Source: Rariloculus sp965263005
Lineage (GTDB): Bacteria; Pseudomonadota; Gammaproteobacteria; Steroidobacterales; Rariloculaceae
Length of the DNA stretch: 64,000 nucleotides
Assembly: GCF_965263005.1 (NCBI RefSeq)
Contig: NZ_OZ253579.1
Location: 2,914,001-2,978,000 of the forward strand
Direction: 5' to 3'
A program made the translations under genes and the position numbers. Below, piece after piece: positions 22,465-31,329 of the stretch. The notes below the pieces were generated by a model that saw nothing but the letters and a program-made list of their open reading frames with translations, did not search any database and was not told the DNA's origin. Position 1 is the first letter of the stretch; each line of letters opens with the position of its first letter.

Positions 22465-25400
22465 ATGCTCGATGCGCCGTCACAGCGTGTGTCCCCGCGC
22501 CCGAATCCGCCGGTTACCCAACCCGCGGCGTACAACGGAAAACCCGCTCGCCTGCTGGACGCCGCGCGCATCCTGCTCAACACCCTTCAGGCCGGCCATC
22601 GACTGTCCGCCACGGTCCTGCGCGTCGCGCTGACAAGGGCATTCGGGGGTACCGACGCCCAGGGCGCCTGGGTCTGGAAGGACGCCTACGACGCCGCCGA
22701 AGCCGCGGTGGTGCTGTTCATGAAGCGCTACGGAGCGGCCATGCGACGCGAAGCGGGTGCCGGCCCGAACGGCCCCGCCGCCATGCTTGCGATGCTCGAA
22801 CGCCTCGCGGCGCTGGAACCCTCCCATACCCGGCGCTCCGAGGAACAGGTTCGCCTGCAGCAATTCTCAACGCCTCTGCCGCTCGCCTATGCCGCGGTGC
22901 AGGCGGCGATGATCCGCCCGGGCGACCGGGTGCTGGAACCCTCGGCGGGCACGGGCATCCTGGCCGTCATGGCCCACTGCGCGTTGCGCGAAACCGCCAG
23001 CCAGCGACTCTACCTCAACGAACTCGCCCCGACGCGGGCGGGATTGCTCGAACAGCTTTTTCCGGGCGTGTCCGTCGACCGGCGCAACGCCGAGACCATC
23101 GCCGATTACCTCCCGGGCCTCGTGCCCTCGGCCGTGCTGATGAACCCCCCGTTCTCGGTCAGCCCCGGGGTCGAGCGCCGCCGCCATGACGCGGACCTGC
23201 GCCATATCCGTTCCGCGTTCTCCATGTTGCCGCCGGGCGGCCGGCTCGTGGCCATCACCTCCCACTCCTGTGTCCCCGGCAACGCGGCCTGGCAATCCGC
23301 GTTCCGTTATCTCGACCCGCCCGCGCAAGCGGTGTTTTCCATCGCCATCGACGGACGTGCGTATGCCCGCCACGGCACATCGTTCGACACCCGCCTGACG
23401 GTCCTCGACCGGTTGACGGGCGAGCAGGCTGGCGGCACCGACACCGGCCGGTCCTTCGATCCCGGCGCCACCGCGCCCGATGCCGCCGCGTTGCTCGCCG
23501 CCGTTCAAGCGCACGTACCGCCGCGCTGGCCGCTGGCCCCGAAACCCGGGGCGCGCCCGCCCGCCGGTGGATTCTCCCTCCAGTCGCCGCCGAGCGTCGC
23601 ACGTAACGGCCACGCGGCCACGCCCGATGCTCGCCCTGCCGGTCGGCCCGAGGGAGACTCGGTTTGGGGACCGGCCGCCGAACTCGACTACGAGACCGCA
23701 TCGCAGTCCGAAACTGCATCCGGGGGCCATTCCTCCGGGCCCGCCGCGACGCAGTCCCCGTCTGCCGCGACGCAGTCGCCGCAGCCGCCGTCCGCGGGAC
23801 CGTACGAGCCCTGGCGGTCCGCAACCGTGACGATCGCCGGAGCGAAGCCCCATCCGACGTCCCTGGTGCAGTCCGCGGCGATGGCCACCGTCGCGCATCC
23901 GCGGCCGGCCCATCGCCCGAAACTGCCGCTCGACGTCGTCGCCAAGGGGCGACTGTCCGACGCGCAGCTCGAGAGCGTCATCCTCGCGGGCCAGGCCCAC
24001 GAGCGGCGCCTGCCGGCCCGGGTTCGCATCGGCGAGGGCTGGGAAACACTGCAACGCGTCGACGGTCCTGCGGACAGCAGTGCTGCGAACGCCAGTGCTG
24101 CGCACGGCAGTACTGCGGGCGCCAGTGTTCCAGATGCCAGTTCCGCGTCTGGCAGCCAGACCGAAGATCAGGAACCCCTGTCCGCGCCGGTTCAATTCCG
24201 CCGCGGCTGGATGCTCGGCGACGGCACCGGCTGCGGCAAGGGCCGCCAGGTCGCCGGGATCATTCTCGACCAATGGCTGCGCGGCAACCGCCGCGCGCTC
24301 TGGCTGTCGGCCTCCGACAAGCTGCTCGAAGACACCCGGCGCGACTGGGTCGCCATCGGCGGTGTTGACGCCGATGTCATTCCGCTGGGGAAGATCCGCC
24401 GCGGCGCAGCCATTCCCCACCGCCAGGGGATCCTATTCGCGACCTACGCGGCGCTTCGCAGTCCGTCCCGCCAGGGCTCGCTCTCGCGGCTCAGGCAAGT
24501 TGTCAATTGGCTGGCCGACGGATTGGACGAACAGAGGCGTCACGCATTCTCCGGCGTGATTGTGTTCGATGAAGCCCACGCCATGGCCAATGCGGCGGGA
24601 TCCAAGGGAAGCCGCGGCGATGTCGCCCCGTCCCGGCAGGGCCGCGCGGGCTTGCGCCTGCAGAACGCGCTCCCCGACGCTCGCGTCCTGTATGTATCCG
24701 CCACCGGCGCCACGACCCTGGCGGGTCTTGCGTATGCGCAACGCCTCGGTCTCTGGGGCACGGACGAAACGCCGTTCGAGAAACGCACCGACTTCGTCAG
24801 CGCGATGGAGTCCGGCGGTGTCGCCGCCATGGAAGTCGTCGCCCGCGATCTGAAGGCGCTCGGCCTCTACCAGGCCCGGGCGCTGTCCTATGACGGGGTG
24901 GAAGTTGAACTGCTCGAGCATCCGCTCACGCCCGAGCAGCGCAGGATCTATGACGCCTACGCCGACGCATTCAAGATCATCCACGCCCATTTGGAACAGG
25001 CGTTGCAGAGCACCGGTATCTCCGACGAGGAGCGTACGCTGAACCGCAACGCCAAGTCCGCCGCGATGTCCGCGTTCGAGGGTGCCAAGCAGCGCTTTTT
25101 CGGGCACCTGCTGACGTCCATGAAGTGCCCATCGCTCATCCGCGCGATGGAAGCGGACCAGGACGCCGGCCGTGCGTCGGTGGTCCAGCTCGTCTCCACC
25201 GGGGAAGCGCTCATGGAGCGGCGCATCGCGGAAGTGCCGACATCGGAATGGAACGACTTGAACATCGACCTCACGCCCCGCGAGTCGATCCTGTCGTACC
25301 TGGCCCACGCCTTTCCGGTGCAGCTGCAGGAACCGTTCACCGACGAGGAGGGGAACCTGCTGTCGCGGCCGGTCTACGACGATGACGGCAATCCCGTGCT

Positions 25401-27075
25401 TTCGCAGGAGGCCGTTGCCTCGCGGGACGCACTGATCGAGCGGCTGGCCGCGCTACCTCCCGTGCCCGCGGCGCTCGACCAATTGCTCCACCACTTCGGC
25501 CATGAAACGGTGGCCGAAGTGACCGGCCGCTCGCGTCGCGTGCTGAAGATCATCGACTCAGCCGGGGAACGCCTGGCTCTGAAGTCCCGGCCCGCGTCCG
25601 CCAACCTCGCCGAGACCGCCGCGTTCATGGACGGTTCGAAGAAGATCCTCGTATTCTCCATGGCCGGGGGGACCGGGCGAAGCTACCACGCGGCACTCGA
25701 TTGCAGTCACACCGCCCGTCGCATTCATTATCTATTGGAACCCGGCTGGCGCGCCGAGCTGGCGATCCAGGGCCTGGGCCGGACGCATCGTACCCACCAG
25801 GCCTCCGCGCCGGTGTTCCGCCCGGTCACCACGGACGTGAAGGGCGAGCGCCGGTTCATCGCCACCATCGCGAGAAGGCTGGACAGCCTCGGGGCGCTGA
25901 CGCGCGGACAGCGGGATTCGCAGGCGTCGCTGGGCGGCGGAGACGCGACGCTCTTCAAGGCCCGCGACAACCTGGAAAGCCTGTACGCGCGGGCGGCGTT
26001 GAGGCAGTTCTACGGCGCGTTGTGGGCCGGATACATTGCCGACTGGTCGCTCGACCGGTTCGAGACGGCCACCGGCCTGAAACTCACCTGGGAAGGAACG
26101 CTGAAAGACGAGCTGCCGCCCATGCCCAAGTTCCTCAACCGGCTGCTGGCGCTGCCCATCGATGAACAGAACAGCCTGTTCGAGGAGCTTGAAAAACGCA
26201 TCGACGCCAACATCGAGCAGGCGATGGAGGCCGGCACCTACGAACAGGGCGTGGAGAACATACTCGCCGATGCGCTGCGCGTGGCATCCCGGGAAGTGCT
26301 CCAGACACACGAGAGAACCGGGGCGGCCACCGAGTTGGTCGAGATCGTGCGCCGCGACCGCCTGCAACCCCTGACGGCGGACGCCGCACGTTCGCACGCC
26401 GCAGGCGCGCTGCTGGTCAACAGCCGGTCGAACCGCGCCGCCGTTCGCATGCCCGCGCCCTCGCGGATGCTCGATGACGGCGGCATCCAGCCGCGGGTAC
26501 GGCTGCTGCGTCCCGCCTCGCGCGACACCGCCGCCGAGGAGGCGCTCGCCGCGTCCCACTGGCGCGAGGCCGACGAGATCGAATGGCGCGCGCTGTGGGA
26601 TTCGGAAGTGCAATCGCTCCCCAGCCACACCGAATTGCGCCTGTGGCTCGTGACGGGTTTGCTGCTACCTGTGTGGGACCGGTTGCCCAAGGAAGACCTG
26701 CGGGTGCGCCGGCTCCGGACCGACGACGGCGAGGCGTTGATCGGCCGCGTGCTGAACCCGGAACAGGCCACTGCGTTGCGCAGGACGTTCGGTTTGGGCG
26801 CAGGTTCCCTGCCGAACGCCACCGAAGTCCACGAGGCATTGACGCGGCGCGGCGCGCCGTTCAGTCTCGCCAACGGCTGGCGCCTGGTGCGCCGCCGCCT
26901 GATGGGCGCCGAGCGCCTCGAGGTCGAGGGCCCGGTCGACACCGACCTGCCGGTCCTGAAACGACTCGGTTGCGTGACGGAGATCGTGTCCTGGCGCACC
27001 CGCGTGTTCGTTCCCGGCGCAGGCACCCTCGACAGGCTCCTGGACCGCTACCCGCTCGATCCCGGGCCGGCCTGA
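22465..27075 (+). CDS. Strawberry-notch-type methyltransferase-helicase fusion
   Basis: A 1536-residue protein; ATG 22465 follows CAGGAG. The N-terminal third is a class I SAM methyltransferase domain: motif I VLEPSAGTGILAVMA (~157) and motif IV LMNPPFS (~228), the NPPF signature of amino-methyltransferases on DNA. After a repeat-rich linker (~430-560) comes an SF2 helicase-like region of the strawberry notch family: P-loop GDGTGCGKGRQ (~587), FDEAHAMA (~700), and motif VI-like QGLGRTHRTHQ (~1100), followed by a long C-terminal region. Such proteins are frequent on large plasmids, ICEs and phages, with proposed roles in DNA modification, anti-restriction or element maintenance. The reaction and target are not established. 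It closes the parB-GHKL-MoxR-DUF3150-VWA run. Confidence 0.88.
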   Translation: MLDAPSQRVSPRPNPPVTQPAAYNGKPARLLDAARILLNTLQAGHRLSATVLRVALTRAFGGTDAQGAWVWKDAYDAAEAAVVLFMKRYGAAMRREAGAGPNGPAAMLAMLERLAALEPSHTRRSEEQVRLQQFSTPLPLAYAAVQAAMIRPGDRVLEPSAGTGILAVMAHCALRETASQRLYLNELAPTRAGLLEQLFPGVSVDRRNAETIADYLPGLVPSAVLMNPPFSVSPGVERRRHDADLRHIRSAFSMLPPGGRLVAITSHSCVPGNAAWQSAFRYLDPPAQAVFSIAIDGRAYARHGTSFDTRLTVLDRLTGEQAGGTDTGRSFDPGATAPDAAALLAAVQAHVPPRWPLAPKPGARPPAGGFSLQSPPSVARNGHAATPDARPAGRPEGDSVWGPAAELDYETASQSETASGGHSSGPAATQSPSAATQSPQPPSAGPYEPWRSATVTIAGAKPHPTSLVQSAAMATVAHPRPAHRPKLPLDVVAKGRLSDAQLESVILAGQAHERRLPARVRIGEGWETLQRVDGPADSSAANASAAHGSTAGASVPDASSASGSQTEDQEPLSAPVQFRRGWMLGDGTGCGKGRQVAGIILDQWLRGNRRALWLSASDKLLEDTRRDWVAIGGVDADVIPLGKIRRGAAIPHRQGILFATYAALRSPSRQGSLSRLRQVVNWLADGLDEQRRHAFSGVIVFDEAHAMANAAGSKGSRGDVAPSRQGRAGLRLQNALPDARVLYVSATGATTLAGLAYAQRLGLWGTDETPFEKRTDFVSAMESGGVAAMEVVARDLKALGLYQARALSYDGVEVELLEHPLTPEQRRIYDAYADAFKIIHAHLEQALQSTGISDEERTLNRNAKSAAMSAFEGAKQRFFGHLLTSMKCPSLIRAMEADQDAGRASVVQLVSTGEALMERRIAEVPTSEWNDLNIDLTPRESILSYLAHAFPVQLQEPFTDEEGNLLSRPVYDDDGNPVLSQEAVASRDALIERLAALPPVPAALDQLLHHFGHETVAEVTGRSRRVLKIIDSAGERLALKSRPASANLAETAAFMDGSKKILVFSMAGGTGRSYHAALDCSHTARRIHYLLEPGWRAELAIQGLGRTHRTHQASAPVFRPVTTDVKGERRFIATIARRLDSLGALTRGQRDSQASLGGGDATLFKARDNLESLYARAALRQFYGALWAGYIADWSLDRFETATGLKLTWEGTLKDELPPMPKFLNRLLALPIDEQNSLFEELEKRIDANIEQAMEAGTYEQGVENILADALRVASREVLQTHERTGAATELVEIVRRDRLQPLTADAARSHAAGALLVNSRSNRAAVRMPAPSRMLDDGGIQPRVRLLRPASRDTAAEEALAASHWREADEIEWRALWDSEVQSLPSHTELRLWLVTGLLLPVWDRLPKEDLRVRRLRTDDGEALIGRVLNPEQATALRRTFGLGAGSLPNATEVHEALTRRGAPFSLANGWRLVRRRLMGAERLEVEGPVDTDLPVLKRLGCVTEIVSWRTRVFVPGAGTLDRLLDRYPLDPGPA
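24067..24141. repeat. Five tandem 15-bp repeats within the helicase gene
   Basis: Units start at 24067, 24082, 24097, 24112 and 24127 with consensus .CTGCG.ACGGCAGT, encoding PADSS/AANAS/AAHGS/TAGAS/VPDAS in the linker before the helicase domain. The same core occurs at 18669 and, inverted, at 18205. Confidence 0.8.
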
Positions 27076-27153
27076 CGAGCGCGTTTCATACGTATCGCCG
27101 GCCCGCCGCCCGCGACGACGACAAATTCACATCCACCGAAGGAGGGCCTGATC

Positions 27154-27423
27154 ATGGCGCCCACCAGCATCTTGCCCGACAACCCCCTATACGCGTTCGT
27201 GCCCGCTTACGACCCAGCCGATCAGCCTCAACAGATCCGAATCGTTTTCGAGACCCTGCCCGGTTACGTCCCCACGGCACTCGTGGCGCTGAATCTCGCC
27301 GATGCGGAACGGTTGTGCACCAAACTCAACGCCCGGCTCGGTCTCGACCGCGACGCGTGGATGGCGATGGCCGCGCACGCCATGCGCGAGTCCGAACGAC
27401 CGTCCGACGGCGTATGGCATTGA
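27154..27423 (+). CDS. Small conserved-looking hypothetical protein
   Basis: An 89-residue protein (MAPTSILPDNPLYAFVPAYD start) with a strong RBS (GAAGGAGG) before ATG 27154. The middle (TALVALNLADAERLCTKLNA) suggests an alpha/beta fold and the C-terminus is helical. I do not recognise a family. Position between the helicase and the SLOG gene in the same direction suggests a small accessory protein of the element. Confidence 0.65.
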   Translation: MAPTSILPDNPLYAFVPAYDPADQPQQIRIVFETLPGYVPTALVALNLADAERLCTKLNARLGLDRDAWMAMAAHAMRESERPSDGVWH

Positions 27424-27563
27424 ACCGCGGCGGCCGCTTCCAGACGATGTCCCCCCACCCACCGCTGTGCCGGGAGTCTCGGAGTGAGAGGAGAGCGTCT
27501 GGAGGGCAGGGGCCGTAAGCACGGAGCGGCCGAACCCGGAATCGCCACTGGAGGAGCCCGCAC

Positions 27564-28094
27564 ATGACACCATTGACCTATGCCGGTATCGGCGCCCGCG
27601 CCACGCCCACAACCGTGCTTCATGACATGAGCGTGATCGCCGGCTGGCTCGCGGGCAGGGGCTGGCATCTCGCAACCGGCGGCGCGGCGGGGGCCGACAG
27701 CGCATTCGCCCGGGGCGCGCCGGCCGGCCGACGGACACTCTACCTCCCATGGCCCGGCTACAACGGCTGCTCGGGTCCTGACTGCCGTGTGCTCACCCCG
27801 GACGAACTCTCCGCGTGCATGGTCGTCGCCGGGAAACTGCATCCTGCCTGGGAGCGCTGTTCTCAAGCAGTGCGGAAACTCCACGCACGCAACGTCGCCA
27901 TCCTGCTGGGTCGCCGGATTGACACGCCCGTCCATGCGGTGGCGGCCTGGAGCCCGGGCGCGGCGATCACCGGGGGCACCGGCATGGCCCTTCGCATCGC
28001 CGCCGCCCACGGGATTCCGGTGATGAACCTGGGTGCCCTGTCCCCGCGCGCGGCCTGCCAACGCCTGCTCGCCATTCACGCCGGCCAGACGTAG
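27564..28094 (+). CDS. SLOG/DprA-like nucleotide-binding protein
   Basis: A 176-residue protein with the Rossmann-like SLOG pattern: YAGIGARATP at the N-terminus, LATGGAAGADSAFARGA, and a C-terminal ITGGTGMALRIAAAHGIPVMN. SLOG proteins bind nucleotides or nucleotide-derived ligands (DprA, LOG, YspA and TIR-linked members). This single-domain form is common on phages and conjugative elements; its ligand is unknown. GGAGGAG precedes ATG 27564. A second SLOG-type gene lies at 32542-33459. Confidence 0.8.
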   Translation: MTPLTYAGIGARATPTTVLHDMSVIAGWLAGRGWHLATGGAAGADSAFARGAPAGRRTLYLPWPGYNGCSGPDCRVLTPDELSACMVVAGKLHPAWERCSQAVRKLHARNVAILLGRRIDTPVHAVAAWSPGAAITGGTGMALRIAAAHGIPVMNLGALSPRAACQRLLAIHAGQT

Positions 28095-28115
28095 TTTGCG
28101 CCGGCTCTCGCCCCG

Positions 28116-28589
28116 TCATCCGTCCGACGGCGCGTCCCGCAGCGCTACGCAAAGATCCGTCACCAGGTGCTCCGGCAACGTATTGCGCGGCGTGTAGCGA
28201 TACAACTCCATGCACGGGCGCCCGTCCATCGCCTCGCCGCTCCGGGGTAACCACTTCCTGAACAATTGCCGGTACGCCTCGGCGATGTCCGTGTAAGGGC
28301 CCTTCAGCCGGTAAACCGCGTAGCGTCCACCTCCCACCAGACCCGTTTCGATACCGGGCGGCGGCAAGGCCTCGGTGCGCAACTCCACGCACGCATCGCA
28401 ACGCAACCGCCTGGGCGCCACGGTGTCGGGGTTGTCGTACGAGAGGGTCAGCGTTCGCCCGGTCGTTGCGCCGACGCTCGCCGCCCATTTGAACAACCGC
28501 TCGAAACACGGTGCCACTGCCGTGTACGGGCCGACGTGGCGGATACGGGCCACATGGATGTCGCCGAACGTTTCGATACGGACGTCAAT
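28116..28589 (-). CDS. GyrI-like (SbmC/AraC-effector-domain) small-molecule-binding protein, possible ATT start
   Basis: A GyrI-like protein: DVRIETFGDIHVARIRHVGP at the start, YDNPDTVAPRRLRCDACVEL in the middle, GGRYAVYRLKGPY, and CMELYRYTPRN near the end. Members bind small ligands; E. coli SbmC protects DNA gyrase from toxins. No ATG, GTG or TTG sits at the conserved N-terminus. An ATT codon at 28587-28589 lies 8 nt after GAGGAGG and would give 157 residues, the length of E. coli SbmC. In-frame alternatives lie further up without an RBS (ATG 28643). It is the only minus-strand gene in this block. Family call secure, start tentative. Confidence 0.75.
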   Translation of the reverse strand: MDVRIETFGDIHVARIRHVGPYTAVAPCFERLFKWAASVGATTGRTLTLSYDNPDTVAPRRLRCDACVELRTEALPPPGIETGLVGGGRYAVYRLKGPYTDIAEAYRQLFRKWLPRSGEAMDGRPCMELYRYTPRNTLPEHLVTDLCVALRDAPSDG

Positions 28590-28782
28590 GACGCATTCCT
28601 CCTCGACCAACGGATCCGATGCGGTTCCGGCGAGACGGCGCATCTTATCGCAACCATTCGGCCAGCGACGCGTTCCGGCCGTCGCCAGGCGTTCGGGAGA
28701 AAGCGCGGAAAGGGCGAGCGCCCCGGGACGGAGAGAGAGTTGTCCGGCTCCGGGGATTTTCAGCCCCTTCGGAGTACACACC

Positions 28783-29001
28783 ATGTATCACCTTGCACGT
28801 ACCGGCTCGGATCCCGTGCCACTCGACTTCAATGCGCCTCGGCACACCGACACCGTGGCCGACGCCTCCCGTTCGGATTTCTGCCCGCACGACGAATCGC
28901 CCTTACCGGCGTTCGACACCGGCGCGCTGCTATCCGTGATCGGCCTCTCCGCTCAAGCGATTCGCGAGATTCAATCCCGGTCGTCCGCTCCCGACGTTTG
29001 A
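28783..29001 (+). CDS. Small hypothetical protein
   Basis: A 72-residue frame (MYHLARTGSDPVPLDF start) with GGAG 8 nt before ATG 28783. It ends in a helical stretch (ALLSVIGLSAQAIREIQSRS). It overlaps nothing on the other strand and precedes ssb by about 100 nt. No family recognised; moderately likely to be real because of RBS and position. Confidence 0.45.
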   Translation: MYHLARTGSDPVPLDFNAPRHTDTVADASRSDFCPHDESPLPAFDTGALLSVIGLSAQAIREIQSRSSAPDV

Positions 29002-29104
29002 GAGTGGGGCGAAGCCCCTGGAGGGTGAATCGGGACGGGGTCGAGAGGGTCCGTTCCCGGTTCATCAACCCTTTGTCATTAACCAGTACCTCAGGAGATC
29101 TACC

Positions 29105-29542
29105 ATGTTTGGTTTGAATCGTGCAGAAGTCATCGGACGCTTGGGCGCCGATGCCACCGTCAACCACCTGACCAACGGCGGCCGCGTGGCGAACATGTCC
29201 ATCGCCACGGACGAGAGCTACATCGACCGCAATTCCGGCAACAAGGAAGACCGCACCGAGTGGCACCGGGTCGTCACCTTCCAGCCCGGGCTGATCGACA
29301 TGCTCGAGAAGCACGCCCGCAAGGGCCGGCTGGTCTACGTGTCCGGCACGTTGCAGACGCGGCGCTGGCGCAAGAACGGTGAGGAATCCGATCGGTTCTC
29401 CACCGAGATCCGGCTGGCCCCGGGCGGACGCGTCCAGTTCCTCGACAAGCCCAACGGCGCCAATGGCTCGGCCGCGGCCCAGGGCACGACCGAGGCGCCC
29501 GCCGCCACGCAGGACACGGTCGACTCGGACATCCCCTTCTAG
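29105..29542 (+). CDS. ssb: Single-stranded DNA-binding protein
   Basis: A 145-residue SSB. The OB-fold is recognisable (NRAEVIGRLGADATV, RTEWHRVVTF, GRLVYVSGTLQTRRW), followed by a short glycine/alanine linker and the acidic tip DSDIPF, the docking site for SSB partners. It is shorter than chromosomal SSB (about 170-180), as usual for plasmid/ICE copies that protect transferred single strands and can dampen SOS. AGGAG lies ahead of ATG 29105. A rho-independent terminator follows. Confidence 0.95.
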   Translation: MFGLNRAEVIGRLGADATVNHLTNGGRVANMSIATDESYIDRNSGNKEDRTEWHRVVTFQPGLIDMLEKHARKGRLVYVSGTLQTRRWRKNGEESDRFSTEIRLAPGGRVQFLDKPNGANGSAAAQGTTEAPAATQDTVDSDIPF

Positions 29543-29562
29543 TCTGACCGTCCGCGCCCCTT

Positions 29563-29603
29563 GGCCGGTCTCCGCCCATCCCGGGCGGGGGCCGGCCTTT
29601 TTT
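29563..29603 (+). terminator. Rho-independent terminator after ssb
   Basis: GGCCGG...CCGCCC pairs with GGGCGG...CCGGCC in a GC-rich stem with a short loop, followed by six T residues (29598-29603), 20 nt after the ssb stop. Confidence 0.85.
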
Positions 29604-29689
29604 GTGCCCTGCGTCCAGAGTTCCATGCGCCCCACGGCGCGAGGGAGTTGAGCCCCGGGAGTGCGAATCCACCGAACGGGAGAGAAAAG

Positions 29690-30235
29690 ATGACCCAGCG
29701 CAGCTACAAGCCCGACCGGGTATGCGGCTTTCGCTTCACTCGCGCCGCCTGGGGCGAGTTCAGCAACTTCTGGCCCCTGCCGTCGCCGACCGAGGCCGGG
29801 CCGTGGCGGTTCCAAACCTCCGAGGCCCTCTATCAGGCGGCGAAGTTCCCGCGCCTTCCAGACGTGCAGGAGCGCATCGCCCGCGCGCCCACGACCAGGG
29901 CCGCCAAAACCATCGGCCGATCCCACCCCATTCAACTCCACTGGAATGCCCAGCGCGTGAACGCGATGCGCTGGGTGCTTCGCATGAAATACGAATCGAA
30001 CGCCCGGCGCATCGATGAGGTGCTCGCCCGGACCGGGGAGCGGCCGATCGTCGAAGTCTCCGCGCACGACCCCTTTTGGGGGGCGCGGCCCATTGGCGAG
30101 TGCTACCTCGGCTGCAACGCGCTCGGGCGGTTGTGGATGGAACTGCGCCAGCAGCTTCGCAACGCCCACCCCGCGGCCCGCTCCGACGCCTGGGTCGGTC
30201 GCGTCCATCTCGGCCGCTTGTCCGCCGAACCCTAA
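29690..30235 (+). CDS. NADAR domain protein (YbiA-like)
   Basis: A 181-residue protein of the NADAR/YbiA family: EFSNFWPLP, FQTSEALYQAAKFP, RSHPIQLHWNAQRVNAMRW, and the C-terminal GECYLGCNALGRLWMELR. NADAR enzymes hydrolyse N-glycosidic bonds; E. coli YbiA acts on riboflavin intermediates and others remove ADP-ribose from nucleic-acid bases. On a mobile element with AlkB-, DUF4326- and SLOG-type neighbours, reversal of base ADP-ribosylation is a reasonable inference but not shown. ATG 29690 follows a GGGAGAG RBS. Confidence 0.88.
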   Translation: MTQRSYKPDRVCGFRFTRAAWGEFSNFWPLPSPTEAGPWRFQTSEALYQAAKFPRLPDVQERIARAPTTRAAKTIGRSHPIQLHWNAQRVNAMRWVLRMKYESNARRIDEVLARTGERPIVEVSAHDPFWGARPIGECYLGCNALGRLWMELRQQLRNAHPAARSDAWVGRVHLGRLSAEP

Positions 30236-30289
30236 ATCCCAAGTGGGGTCGAGCCCCGTTCGGGTAGGCTCACGCAGAGGAGAGGGAGC

Positions 30290-30592
30290 ATGATCACCGT
30301 CATCAATCTACGGAACGGATTCGATGTTCTGAACGAACCGGATGTCGTTCGCATCGACCGCGAAACGACATTCGGCAATCCGTTTCATATCGGGCGCGAC
30401 GGCAACCGGGCCGAGGTCATCGAGAAATACCGCGCCTGGCTCTGGCGCGCGGTCGAGGACGGGCGGATCGGGCTCGATGAGCTCGCGGCGCTCGACGGCC
30501 AGCGGCTCGCCTGCTGGTGCGCGCCCGAACCGTGCCACGGCGACGTGCTCGCCCGCGCCGCCCGCTGGGCCGCCCGACAACGGCGCGATTGA
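30290..30592 (+). CDS. DUF4326 protein
   Basis: A 100-residue protein with the DUF4326 hallmarks FGNPFHIGRDGNRAEVIEKY and LACWCAPEPCHGDVLA. The family is common on phages and plasmids; the conserved Cys/His cluster (CWC...PCH) suggests a metal or nucleotide site, function unknown. GAGGAGAGGGAG precedes ATG 30290. It lies between NADAR and AlkB-like genes with short gaps, consistent with one transcript. Confidence 0.88.
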   Translation: MITVINLRNGFDVLNEPDVVRIDRETTFGNPFHIGRDGNRAEVIEKYRAWLWRAVEDGRIGLDELAALDGQRLACWCAPEPCHGDVLARAARWAARQRRD

Positions 30593-30616
30593 TTCCACGC
30601 ACCACCGGAGACACCC

Positions 30617-31186
30617 ATGACCGCTCGCACTCCCGACATCCTTCGTCAGGGCGCCCTCATCGTGCCCGACTTCGTCACACCCGCCGAGGAACGGCGCATC
30701 CTCGAACGCATCGCCGAGACGCCGTGGATCCGCGACCTCAACCGCCGCGTCCAGCACTACGGTTTCCGCTACAGCTACACCAACCCCGGCGCCCGCGACC
30801 CGGCCGCGCCGTTCCCCCCGTGGACCGAGCACATGGCCCGCCGGCTGCTCCCTCATTTCGGCGGCGCCATCCCCACGCAGTGCATCGTCAACGAATACCG
30901 CCCCGGGCAGGGTATCGGCATGCATGCGGATCATCGCGACTTCGGCCGCGTCGTCGCCTCGCTGTCGCTCGCGGACGACTGGCCGATGCGGTTCCGGCCT
31001 CGCAGCACTCGTCCGTACGTCCGCCACGGCGCCCCGCGCGATGAGGTCATCACGCTGCCGCGCCGCTCGGTCCTCGTGCTTCGCCAACGGGCCAGGGCCG
31101 AGTGGATGCACGGCATCGATCCCTCGGACACCGCCAGCCGGCGCGCCACGCGGGTCTCGGCCACGTTCCGCACGCTCGCGGGCTGA
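30617..31186 (+). CDS. alkB: AlkB-like 2-oxoglutarate/Fe(II) dioxygenase
   Basis: A 189-residue dioxygenase of the AlkB group, which oxidatively demethylates alkylated DNA or RNA bases. The iron site is visible as H-x-D in GIGMHADHRDF, the distal histidine in AEWMHGI, and the 2-oxoglutarate-binding arginines in SRRATRVSATFR. Substrate-side motifs (NEYRPGQGIG) are typical. The gene starts 24 nt after DUF4326. On a mobile element it could repair or erase base modifications; that role is inferred. Confidence 0.9.
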   Translation: MTARTPDILRQGALIVPDFVTPAEERRILERIAETPWIRDLNRRVQHYGFRYSYTNPGARDPAAPFPPWTEHMARRLLPHFGGAIPTQCIVNEYRPGQGIGMHADHRDFGRVVASLSLADDWPMRFRPRSTRPYVRHGAPRDEVITLPRRSVLVLRQRARAEWMHGIDPSDTASRRATRVSATFRTLAG

Positions 31187-31329
31187 CGCCCGAGCGCCGG
31201 TACTCCACCGAGAGGTGGAGTCCGGCCGGTACCTGGGCGATTCCTCCTGCAAAGAGCAGTCCCCATGATCCAAACACCGACCCGTCGTTCCCGCGCCGCT
31301 TCCGGCGGTTTTCTTTTCGAGCACACCCG

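Noticed and set aside
18669..24141. CRISPR-like appearance of short repeats
   Set aside because: Units are 15-18 bp, mostly directly adjoining without spacers, and sit inside coding sequence; no cas genes are in the window.
22465..27075. A longer helicase frame starting at 21301
   Set aside because: The upstream 388 codons overlap the VWA gene out of frame and are Arg/Ser/Pro-rich; an RBS and conserved start are at 22465.
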